A DNA stretch of 55,550 bases, taken from positions 3,396,324 to 3,451,873 of the forward strand of contig FN649752.1 in the NCBI GenBank assembly GCA_000310025.1. Direction: 5' to 3'. Under the pieces are notes generated by a model. It was not told the DNA's origin. It made no database searches and saw only the letters and a program-made list of their open reading frames with translations. Positions 12,001-24,000 of this stretch are shown piece by piece. The position numbers and the translations under genes are program-made. How positions within the stretch are numbered: the first letter of the stretch is position 1; each line of letters begins with the position of its first letter. This DNA is from Ectocarpus siliculosus (taxonomy: Eukaryota > Sar > Phaeophyceae > Ectocarpales > Ectocarpaceae).

Positions 12001-15000
12001 GTGACGGTGCGGGCCCCACTTCCACGAGGTGGGGCCGACAAGGGGGGGTGGCGAGCTTGGCACGGGAGCGAATGCCTTTGCGGACAGCAGAAGGACAGTA
12101 GCGAGCGTGGGAGTTCCCCTTCCCGGGTCGGTGGCACCCGCTGTGTTTTACGGTGAGAGCATGAGTTGCGAACCTGTAATTTCCCATACTGTCAACTGTT
12201 TGGATTCGTTTTCACCCTGTATAGTGGCGGACACCACTCACGCCAAAACGTCAAAAACAGTAGCTACGGGGGCGGACACCCCCGGCGCTAAGTACGGGTC
12301 ATATAACACACAAGCGGAGGACACCGCACTGGTGATAGATAAGTCACAACTATTGGCGGACACCAATTATACGATATTGACACATACCGGGCGGACACCC
12401 GGTGTGAACATGCATTACCCTCACTCCCGCATACGGTGGACGCCGTTCCCGCGATAAACGCACTATCGGGAAACCCATCACTCCCGCAAACGGTGGACGC
12501 CGTTCCCGCGAAAAACACACTAACGGAAAACCTATTGGCGGACACCAATAGCGGGATCAATAACTGCTCTGCCTTGCACTCCACGAAGACTGTGGTGGAC
12601 GCCACACGTGCTGTACAATGCAATGCAGTCGCCTCGGGGGAGGACACCCCGGGCGAATATAATTGGCCCCGCGGCACGCAAGCGGTGGACGCCGCGAGCG
12701 TTGTCGGTAAACAAACAATACTGGCGGACACCAGTAGTGTGCAATGTGAACATGCATTACCCTCACTCCCGCAAACGGTGGACGCCGTTCCCGCGGAAAA
12801 CACACTAACGGAAAACCTATTGGCGGACACCAATAGCGGGTTCAATAACTGCTCTGCCTTGTACACCACAAAGACTGTGGCGGACACCACACGTGCTGAA
12901 CAATGCAATGCAGTCGCCTCGGGGGAGGACACCCCGGGCGACCATTATTGGCCCCGCGGCACGCAAGCGGTGGACGCCGCGAGCGTTGTCGGTCAACAGA
13001 AAGTACTGGCGGACACCAGTAGTGTGCAGAAGGACATACACGGGGCAGACACCCTGTGTAAGAATTTGTCAGTCACACAGCCCCGATTGGCGGACACCAT
13101 TCGCGGGAACGACACGGAATTGGCGGACACCATGACCGTTTCAAAAGCTACCCCGGGGGCGGACACCCCGGGGGATGCATCGTTGGCACGTAGGGCACTA
13201 GCGGCGGACACTGCTAGGGCCGCTGACATCACAAAAGTAATGCGACAGGGTTGCGGGTCGAATTGAGCGATTTCTCACTTTGGGGCGGGGAAAGAACCTT
13301 CGGCCCTAGAGAGTCCAAAAAAGACAACCTTTTCGAGAAACTTAAAAACTCTGACCGATAGACTCGAGGCACAGAGAAGCATGCTCGCGTCAAGCCTACA
13401 ATCGCTAGACGAGAAACAATGTATCATTCGGAAGATGGCGGATATTGGTAGTGATTTGGTAAAGCTCCACGATGGAAGGCTGGGAGACGTCGCGAGGGAA
13501 TCGGCGGCACTTTGGTGTCACCGCCGTTGGACGTGAGCGACGTCAAGCAGTATTTCGGAGAGGAGAAGGGTTTCCCGGGCATGGATGACCTCATTGAGAT
13601 AGTCGGTGAAGGAGCCCCTGCCCCCACTCTAGTATCGCAGCAAAATCTCAAGAAAGCCTTGGCATACGGCAACCACCGTAGCGTAGACGATCACCAAACA
13701 CAAGTGTGGGAAAAACTATGCGACGATGTCAAGCGTAATAGGTGTATCGTCCTGAGAAAGGCGAACGCATCGGACGTACGTGGGACTAGAGTAGCTCCGT
13801 TGGGAGCGGTCCCAGGAAAAAAAGTGAGGATCATCAACGACTTCTCTTTTGACCCAAGCACAAGCAAGGGGTCAAAAGGTGGGCTCAACAAAGATACCAT
13901 CATGTCTGGAGTACCACGTTGCCTGTGCGGCGAAGCGCTACCAGCTTTCCTCGAGGAGCTCACTAGCCTACGAGTAACATGGCCTGACAAGAGAATTCTC
14001 GCAGCCAAGGCTGATGTCACCTCAGCGTTCAGAAATGTTAGGATTTCACCAGATCATGCTCACAACTTTTGCTACGTGATAGGAGACGTGCTAGTAGCGG
14101 ATCTACGGCTGACATTTGGCTGGGCAGCTTCACCAGGTTTGTGGGGTGTGTTAGCCTCCGCTGCAGAGCTCTCGCACCGCAACACGTCCCTCGCGAACGC
14201 CCGACTACTACCAGAAGGAATCGCAAGTGATGTCTCACGTCAAACTAAAACCCCCTTGGGAAAAAGGCTCCCCAACCCCAATACCATCGTCGGCAGGCGT
14301 ACAACCGCATAGAGGCGGGGGACCCGCGGACGATTTCTTGGCCAGGGTCTACGTTGACGATTTCTTGCTCACGAAGGTCCAGCATGACCCCACAGACGAA
14401 TCGGCACTCATTGCTTCCGCCTCGCTAGCTTCGGACCATGTCAGACTGTTTGGCGAGGGAGAAGTCGGAGAAACCCCCATTCTTGTCCCGAAAAAGAGCA
14501 CCGACTGGGACACGGTCATAGAGGCCCTGGGGTACACCATAGACACGCATGATGGCAGAATTGCAACCACTCCCGAACGGGTAAGCGCGATCCGGAACAC
14601 CTTAGAGGTAGCTTGGCCCCACGATAGGAAGAAGGCCAGTGTTCAAGAAGTCCTCAGCATTGCAGGAAAACTCTGGAACCTCACCTATGTCATCAGGGCT
14701 GGTAGATACTTTGTGTGGCAACTGCTCCGCCTATCGGGTCTGCATACGCAAGCCAGTCGACACACACGTTCTCGACGTCTAATAGTGGACTTTGGTAGAG
14801 AGTTCCACGGCGATATCGCCTTCTGGAAGTGGGCCATCAACCAGCCCCTGGCCCTTCGAGGGGAGTCCCTCAGCGCATCGTTCCTACTCCACGTTAAACG
14901 AGCACCATCACGCCACTACCTCTCAGACGCTAGCTTCACAGCGATTGGCGGCTACTGCCCCGAACTAAAGACTTTCTGGAGATACACGATCGAACCCTCG

Positions 15001-18000
15001 CTGTCTGCGGAGCTCAAGCGCAAGGCGCAGGTGAAGGAGACGTCAGACATTACGATCAATCTGTTAGAACTCACGGGCATGTTCATGACGCCGTGGGTAG
15101 TCCAAATGATCCTGAAAGACAGACCCGTAGAAGAAGGGCAGTCGGTGTTGATGCGCGGGGACAACGTGTCAGCCGTCAGCTGGACTAACAGGTGTGGGGG
15201 GTCGCGTGACAGGCGCGCTAGCCTCATAATGAGACTCATGGGTAGGATGGAGATTTCTTGCGGCTGGTGCCACGTGACCAAGCACATCTCTGGTCGAAAG
15301 AACACACTCGCGGACGGGATCTCACGTTGGGAAGAAAACGAGATCGCCGCCAACGTAAGAATGCTCACGAAAGACTCAGGGTGGACACAGCAGGATATCG
15401 GGGAAGAGGGACGAGCGTTGCTCAGCATTATTCTCCAGAAGAAATTACCGAAAGATAGTCTGGACGACTCGGTATGGGACATTATGGTCCAAGGAACAGA
15501 AAATATCTGACACGGCAAAGAGATCGAAGGTAGGGCAGTAGGACACCGCTCCGCGTTCTGGTCGATCAACGAATTATCAAAGGAATTGAGATATCGAGGA
15601 GACTGAAGCGGCGGACCCGCATCACACTCACGGTTTCATGACGCCTTGATAAAATGGATAGCCGGGGGAGGCAGAGTTGGTTTGGACGACCAAGTTTTCT
15701 GATCTCCCCTCAAGCCAGTTGGGGCTATCCCGGGTTCGGCATGAATTTGTCGTACCTTAGAATGGAACCCCGAAATGTTCGCTTTCCTTACGCTATGAAA
15801 GCCCGGTGATCGAATATCAGGAACACAGGGAAAAGATGGCCGGGGAGGCACGGGCGACGAGGGGAGCGGTTGGTCAACGCACTCACCTTCGGGTCGTTGG
15901 GAAGTGGTACCAATAAGGTGTATCAACGGATGTGGAACACGTGGAAGGAGGCTCGAGCAGGGGCGGGTTCGGGCCCGTGGCTCAGCGAGAGCGATGGGGT
16001 GGAAAGTGCAGTGCGTGAGTTGTCTGTGTTCATGGCTTGCCGGTGTTTCGGTCACAAGAACCAGAGTCGGACTATTCGCGGGTATCTGTCAGCCATCAAG
16101 TACTTCCATAAGATGCACGCAGGATGGGAGTTGCCCACTTCGCATTTCCAGATCCTTGCCATGTTGAAGACCATTGATAGGGTCCACGCCAATACGCAGA
16201 CAAAGCCTAAGATTAGGAATCCACTTTCGTGGGACATGCTAGCAGCTGGAAAGAGCGTGGTCGAACATTCGGGAGAATCAGGGAAGTTGATCTGGTGTGG
16301 ACTTGCCCTCTCGTACCTGCTGATGTGCCGAGCTTCAGAAATCTGGGCGGACGACTCGGGGCTCGTGCACTCAGATTTTTGCCTGACAAGAGGAGACCTG
16401 GGTTTCTTTTGCGGTCCGGTAAGGGTTGCATGGGCAGACAGAAGGCAGGCTAGCCGAGTGGAAGTCACGTTCAGAGCGTCAAAAGCAGATCAGAAACGTT
16501 TGGGATCAACCGTCACTAGATCAGGAGAGGCGTTGAAGGTGTTACTGGGTCTGTTAGATCTGCACCCCGAGCTCGGGAGTCACGCGCCGTTGATGCAATC
16601 GTGGACACAAGACAGGTGGAAGGTTATTTCGAGAGCAGAGGCATCTAGACACCTCAGGTTACTCGTGAGCGTGGCGGGTAGAGACCCGCAGAAGTATGCA
16701 TTGCATTCAGGAAGGATCGGGGGGGCCACGCACCTAGCAAGTATGGGGGCGTCGGTAATCCAGATTCAGAGAGCCGGGAGGTGGAAGTCATCGGCTTTTA
16801 TGGTGTACGTTAGGGCTGGGGGTGAAGGAGCGAAGTTCGTGTTTCAGGCCCTTACGGAACCCGAGGAGTGACCGGGGAGCGGCTTCGGAGGAGTAGGTCA
16901 TCGGACATGCCTAATGGAGTAAGATATGTTTAGGCCAGAGGCCGAAACAATAGTAATGATAGGAGGGCAATCTTGGGAAGTTTGCAACGGGTTAGTCCGA
17001 TAAGAGAACGTTGGGAGCAAGACGGCATTTTACCTGCGCTCTCAATTTGTTTCATGTGTCTTGGTTTTTCTTTGGTTGCCTGCAGAAAAATAATCCAGAA
17101 TTCTTGAGCAAACATAAAGAGACCCTTTCATTAATCATTTCCCCCGCAGGATTCTTCCCAACTCCTTTTCCCCTCCAACCATGGGATACCAGATGGCGAA
17201 TCTTCCCGCCGAATAACAACCATGGCAACGGGGCAGGAATCAGTTTCCGACCCTGCGAAACAACACCAACCATCACCTCTTCGGCTCTAAATTAACAATG
17301 GCCGGGCAATAAAAAAAAGAAAAACAGCACAATTGTTCCGTTTGGGAACATGGACACACGCGTACAATACCCGTGGACTACTGCTTGCTTCAGTCTATAT
17401 GCGAGATGCACGGGTCACGCTATGAAAGCGAGACCGATCCAGCATGGTTGACATGCATATATGCATGTATGTGCCAATGTGTGGCCCTGTGCTGGCGGCG
17501 AACTCGCGCCCGCAGATAGGGTGGAGGGGAGAGGCAGGACCAGCACACACAGACACACCCTTGACATCAATCACGCACACACGAGTCTTATCGTTACTCT
17601 AGCAGCAGGACACTGCTGTGTCGTCCAACTCAATCACTCTCCCTGTCGGTGGAGAGAGGAAAGAGTGCTCGCGTTGTATTTCATCGGCTCATCCCGCTGA
17701 AGCCTGACGTCTTCTTACTACATTGATTGATTGGTCGGCTTGGTTGGCTGGTAAGCGTGACCGCTGCTGCTACAGCAGTAGTTCAAGCAAGAAACACATC
17801 GCATTTGAGACACAACGGACAACACACGCACGCACACACGGCATATCGCAATCGAGACACAACAGACAACCCCCTCATTTTGTTTTCTTTTTCCGTGTGA
17901 TTTGTACTCTATTCTTGTTTTGTTTCCCCGCGGCGTCGTATGTGCCGGGTTTTGCGACCACCGGCTCCCCATTTTTGTGGACTATAGAGCTAATGTGAGA

Positions 18001-21000
18001 GAAACAACAACAACAACAACAACAACACGCACGCACACATGCATATATAAGCATGTCAACCATGCTGGATCGGTCTCGCTTTCATAGCGTGACCCGTGCA
18101 TCTCGCATATAGACTGAAGCAAGCAGTAGTCCACGGGGTATTGTGCGTGTGTCCATGTTTCCAAACGGAACAAATTGTGCTGGGGTATTGCCCGGCCATA
18201 TTGTTGATTTAGAGCCGAAGAGGTGATGGTTGGTGTTGTTTCGCAGGGTCGGAAACTGATTCCTGCCCCGTTGCCATGGTTGTTATTCGGCGGGAAGATT
18301 CGCCGTTTGGTATCCCATGGTTGGAGGGGAAAAGGAGTTGGGAAGATTCATGATTGATGAAAGGGTCTCATTTCCCGTCAGGTCAGGGTACATTTCCGAA
18401 AACAGGGTACAGTTGTTGAGAAAAGTAGTCACGGCAGGGTATACCCTGCGCCTTTTCGGACGCACCGGGGGTGAAATTGGGCGCTGACCGATGAAATGAG
18501 TGCATTTACTGCTGTTAATGACTGTGTACCCAGGTGTGTCGCTTTTTGACCAGGGTATACCCTGTTGTGTCGTTTTCCCTTTTTTTTCCTCTTTCACTTG
18601 TATAATAAGAGGGAGGGGAGGGAGAGAGAGACAGACAGGCAGAACGAGACAGAGATAAAGAGAGGGAGGAAGAGATAAGGCATACATACATGTACTGCTG
18701 TACAGTGGTGGGACGTTTTCGCTGCACGTCCTCCGTCGTCTTCCCCCTTTATATATTCTCCCTTCTTCATCCCCTCGCTGCCTCGGCAAGGTTTTGCTTA
18801 GGCATGACCCAAAGCGAGGGGGGGGGTCTTTCTAGCGAGCAGGGCTAGACTCATCCTCAAGGGACCGATACCTTCTTGCTACGGCGCACCCGCCGCAAGG
18901 CGTGCGTAGTGGTGGAGTTGGGTCGGCACTGGTGCGTCAGGTACAAAGGTGCAGATGCGCGGGCCTCGAGGCCGTCGGTGCAGACAGCAATGCCCATCTC
19001 GTTTTTGTGCGCGGAGGCAGACGCCATCAGAAAGGTGGACGGGCACTATGTACACGGCCCTATGCTTGCTAGAGGGAGCTGTACTGTCTCAGTAACCTGG
19101 TTTTGCCATCAAATGAGGAGGGGACAGGTGGTGACGAGCTGACTGGGCTGGTTGACCCTTCGGCGCGAGAATTTTCAGACCAAGAACCCTAAGTGCAACG
19201 AGGGAGAAAGCGAGGCACCGACTGGGAAGGACAGCAACGAGAGCGTGTACGAAGCGGAGCGGGTCGAATTTGGTCGTGCTAGGACTGGCCACAGCGACAC
19301 CGGAGAAGCGGCACCGGAGCAGCGGCACCGGAGCAGCAGTGGAACCGGAGCATGCGGACGGCATCGAACCGTGTCGCACGGACAAACATCTCTTGTGTTG
19401 TCAAATATTTTCCGTTTTTTTTTCCTGAATATAGGTGTTAGGTGTGTGTAATGACGTCACTGGTTTTGTAGAGAGACGCGGCAGAGATGGCGCGGATAAC
19501 CCGGGTGCCTTAATTGTGTACCTGCATCGTGGAAGACCCCTTCAATGTGGAACGATTCCTAGTCAGTGCCGATGTTTACACTGCTGTGTCTAACACAGAT
19601 GATCTGGATAGATTCGGGCGATTGTCAATTGCAATGATGGCTTTGGTTGGTTGTTCTTCTTCATTGTATGTCCACGGGACCATTTTGACAGCACTTCAGA
19701 CAGCAGCTGCATGCCCCGAGCTTGTTGTGCACCATACACCATGGTGTTATTTTGTACAGACAGCACTTCAGACAGCAGTAAGTACGCTGTAGTCGACAAA
19801 CATTCATTTTGGTGAAGTGCGGGACAAGGGGGGTGATGCCGCCTGCTGTAGTCGAATTGTAGTGTGTGGGCGTGTAGTTCAGTTGTGAGCACGCAAACGT
19901 GCTGCAGGGATTGTAGGTGTACCTCCTCGGGCTTGGGTACCCTTTTCTTGCTAATAGTGTGCGTGTTCTTTAGATCTTCTGATGGCTTTAGCATTTTTGT
20001 GACCACGGGCCGAGTCTTTGCTAGATTTTGGGATTAGCAACTGACACGAGTTTAATGTGAAGAAAAACAACAACAACAACAATAGAGTTTTTAGCGCCTT
20101 TTGCCTCTTGCTCCGTGTTGCCTCGTCTGGTAGACTATTACTGTAATTAGTACATAGTCTATGCGTAGTCTCGACGAGGAGAGAGGAAGCAGGCCGTGCA
20201 CCTACAAATCTTGTGGATACATGTGGGCCTCTCGTGATGGCTTTTCTATTGTACGGAGTGTGTTGTTTATCATTTTGAAGCGCATGGTCAGCCAAAACCA
20301 CAACCATGTCACCTTCGGGCGCGTGCAGTCTTGGCCTCTTTCCTGCCAAGCTTGTTCCTGCAACAGATACCCGTCCAAGGCGGTGTTTGTGACTGCTTGA
20401 CGTTCAGCGGGGTGACCTTCGCGGTGGTGTTAATTTATATATATATATATATTTTTTTTTTTATGCCAAAGATCGATTCGGCGCACAGCGTGGATGTGGT
20501 GACCTCCAGCGTCGAACCTCCAGTTGCAACTTCCGTCGTTGTTCCGACGTCAGGCATCGAGCTCGCCGGCCAGAGTGCAAAACCCGTTGGCGAGCGAATC
20601 ACCCTTCAGTGTTGCGTTACAACCGCCGAAGAGTTGTATTCATCACACAGAAACGACCCTTGACTGGCGGGTATACTAGCCGTCCAAGCTTCACGAACCG
20701 CCCACCATCTCCTCTCCACCCGCCATCCGCTCATGGTACTAACGCGTCAATGCATTCACTGCCTTGCTGACACTTCGCACTACACTCACGTGCCGCCAGG
20801 TGGTGGGCGACCGGCCCGGAGCAGCTGCGGCAGCCGCTAAGCCGTACGTCGACAACGTCGTTCGAGAGATACGCGCAACCGCCGCCGCCGCCGCTATCGA
20901 AGCTCCGAAATTACCTGCTCGAGGGGGAGCTGGCGGCGACGATACCATGGAGCACTCCGGCCGCGGCGGCGGCGTCAAGACGCTCTTTTTTGGTGGGGGA

Positions 21001-24000
21001 ACGCCTTCTCTCTGCCCCCCGGAGCTTGTGGGGTTGCTGATCGAGACGGTGCGGAATTGCTACGGTATTGCTGCCGGCGCGGAGATATCCATCGAGATGG
21101 ATCCCGGTACGTTTGACGAGGTATGTATGTCTACATACGCGAACGCGGTCGATGCGCCCGCGTCGTCCATGCCGGTTGGCTAGGCCAGCGAAAGACATAA
21201 TAAGCAGTTGCGTGGTGATGCTCGATCTCATGATAATTGCCCGTGAGCACTAAATCGCGGTAGACACGCAACGCGAAAGCTTTTGACGTGGGTGTGGGAC
21301 ATCACGGGCACCCCACACCATGTTTGATCGTCGAAAACACGGCAGTAGTATGCCATAGAACACGGTCGCATTTACCTCATGTGGTGCATGCATACCTGCT
21401 GCGCTTACTCTTTGGTGCTGTTGTTGCCTTGTCAAGATGATTCGAGCCGCGTTTGCTCTGCCCTTTGGGCCATTTTGTCTTTTGCGGCATTTGCGCCATA
21501 CTGTAACAGCAAGAACCACTTTCTTATTTCCCCGTCCACCTTTTGCCCATCCTGACCTCGGATAACGCAGAGCCCGACCCCAAGGGCTTGGTGCTCCATG
21601 TCTGTGGCGTTGGCTCAACTGTTCACCGCTCACTCCCCCGGACGTTCTCTCTGTGTCACTTGGCGTTCATCGCCCAGGCTCGGCTTGAGGCCTTTCTGGC
21701 TCTCGGGATAACACGGGTGAGCATGGGGGTCCAGTCTTTCGACGCCGGGTTGCTGGAGGCTTGCGGAAGGGCACACTCCCTGGCGGACGTGTACCAGGCG
21801 GTCGAGCTGTTGCGAAAGGCCAAGGTGGACAACTTCAGCATTGACCTCATGAGGTACTTCGCATTCTGCTTTGGGGTTGCAACCTGACCTCAGGAGAGTT
21901 CGACAGCTACAAAAGCTGTAGTGGCAGTTGTTGCAGCACCTGTTGAACGGCAGCTAGTGCTGAGAGGTTCGACGACGCCGTTTCCCGCTGAGGTGTTGAG
22001 TTGCTCGTTCCTGCCGTGGTGATGCCTGCGAAAAACTCGACCGCCCATACGATCTGGACCAAAACACGACACAAGAAATAACGTGAGAGAAACGTGTACC
22101 GCTTGAGCCTCGACTGAAAGTGCCCTGTACAAGATATATAACCCTTGGATTTTTGTATGATTCACGCGATCGCGTCTCGTGCGCGCCATCCCCGACCACG
22201 TTCTCGCCCCCGCCTGGATGCGTGCGAAACCGACGTTGTGTTTGTGTGAAGTGGACTGCCCAAGCAGACGGTCGAGCAATGGGAGCACACGCTGTCTGAG
22301 GCGATTGCCACGGGCGCCGCGCACATCAGCGTCTATGACCTACAGGTGACTTGGCTCGCATGTAACGGTTTCGACCACCGTGGTCTTAAGTTGTGGTAGT
22401 TGGCGCGTTGTTGTGGCGGGGCTCTTGCTTACATTTTCAGGGGGCTCAATTGTGGCCGGCGGGTCTAGTTGGATCGAATCCTTCCGGCACGTTGATCAGC
22501 GACGTGGTACACACCACCCAAGACATTTTTTTTCAAGATAGTGAGTAGAAGTGATGATTGCCAACTAAAGAGGAGCTTAGGTCTTAGCTCGCAGAGCGCT
22601 GGAGCCCTGGCGCTTTCCAGTGACCCATGCTGCAGTCATGGGGGTTAGGTCCGGCCAGCGCGTTCACAGCTGCGGTTCCACCTTTGAGTCGAAGCATGTT
22701 CCGTTTTCAGTTTCAGTTTCAGGTGTAGCCTGCCGAAGTGACGTGGTCACATGGGTGGCTATTCAAAACCACAAGCGCGCGCACCCCAGCCGGAGGCACA
22801 TTTTTGCCTGGTTGGCAGGCTGTTGAGGTTGACCTTCTCCCGACCTCTTGTTGCGGCCATACGCTTTACTTTTGGTTTCCAAGTTTTTTTTGTCAACGGC
22901 ACCCCCGTGTTGTGTTTGTTTGCACCCCAGCAAACCACTTGGAACCTGTCAGGTTCTCTTTTTTGTCAACCGCACCCCAATGCCATATTTTTTTTGCGCC
23001 CCAGCAAAATCACCGTGGAAGAACCTCTCTCGTTTTTTTTTTTTGTTCAACATCCCCGTGTTATGTTTTTTTGCACTAGAGCAAATCACTTGGAACCTGT
23101 CGCTTTTTTTTTTCCCTGATGGGCAGGTCGAGGCCGGCACGCCGTTCGGGCGGTGGTTTAGCCCCGGGGAGGCGCCTCTCCCCGAAGACGAGACTTGCGC
23201 GGACATGTACCGGACGGCAAGCGGAGTCCTCGGTCAGGCTGGCTACGACCACTACGAGGTGAGAATATTTCAATGATTCAATGCTACATACTTAAGGGTA
23301 CAATAAACGGAAGCGAAGGTGAGAGGATTTCAATGATACAATGCTATATTCTTGTAGTCTAAAGAGGGTACAATAACCGGAAGCGGCCCGAAGGACGCGC
23401 GTCCTGCTGTGTCGTGTGGCGGTACCGGAGGCCAAGATTTTGCCGATAGACGGAAATATAGCTGCCCTCTCTCTGACAAATCTCGGACCCAAGATTTTGC
23501 TGTCGGAATCATTCGAGCAAGCCTTTTGGCGCCGGAGAAGAGAGCGGAGACAGAGTCTTGCCGTCACGAGCAAATGCCCGCGAGATGTCCGCTCGAGGAA
23601 AAGGCACGCCGAGGAAAGACGCCTCAAAGCGACACGGCAACAGTGACCCCGAGACTAAAGAATGAGAGAACACACAGGACACGAAAATGGTGCCCACCGA
23701 GAGCATGATCGTTGGGGACGAGCGTGTACAGTAATAGTGCTGCTGCCTGACGTCGTTGCGCTGCCATCTAGTAGTAGAAGGTAGTACGATTGCGTTCTTG
23801 GCTCCCGTAGAGCTATCTCGTGGAAGCGAAGCGCTGCGTGTTTTGGTCGCGCGGTTTTGCCTGTCGTTGGTCTCTTTCGCTGGTGTCTCCCTGTGCGTGT
23901 GCTTCTACTGACGACGTCCGTACAAGTATGTACGCAGCTTCATGGCTCTTGGTTTTATGACAAAGACATATCCGCCGCAAGCTTGAGTCGGATTTCGAAG

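Larger units (their letters stand above)
9685..18520 (+). mobile_element. DIRS-like tyrosine-recombinase retrotransposon
   Basis: An 8,836-bp element in intron 1 of the HemW gene, same orientation. It is bounded by inverted, not direct, terminal repeats of 151 nt. Order inside: gag-like ORF (10064-12004), hairpin array in frame (12005-13266), RT-RNase H pol (about 13267-15510, frameshifted), tyrosine recombinase (15810-16871), a large fold-back (17119-18369) and the right ITR. Inverted terminal repeats together with RT, RNase H and a tyrosine recombinase, and no DDE integrase, define DIRS-like elements, which integrate through a circular intermediate without target duplication. No methyltransferase domain was seen. 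At least three frameshifts make this copy non-autonomous, unless they are sequencing errors. Confidence 0.9.

Noticed and set aside
12221-13219. CRISPR-like array
   Set aside because: Regular spacing and short repeats, but the cores are only 10 nt, the spacers are themselves partly repeated, and the region is inside a eukaryotic retrotransposon.
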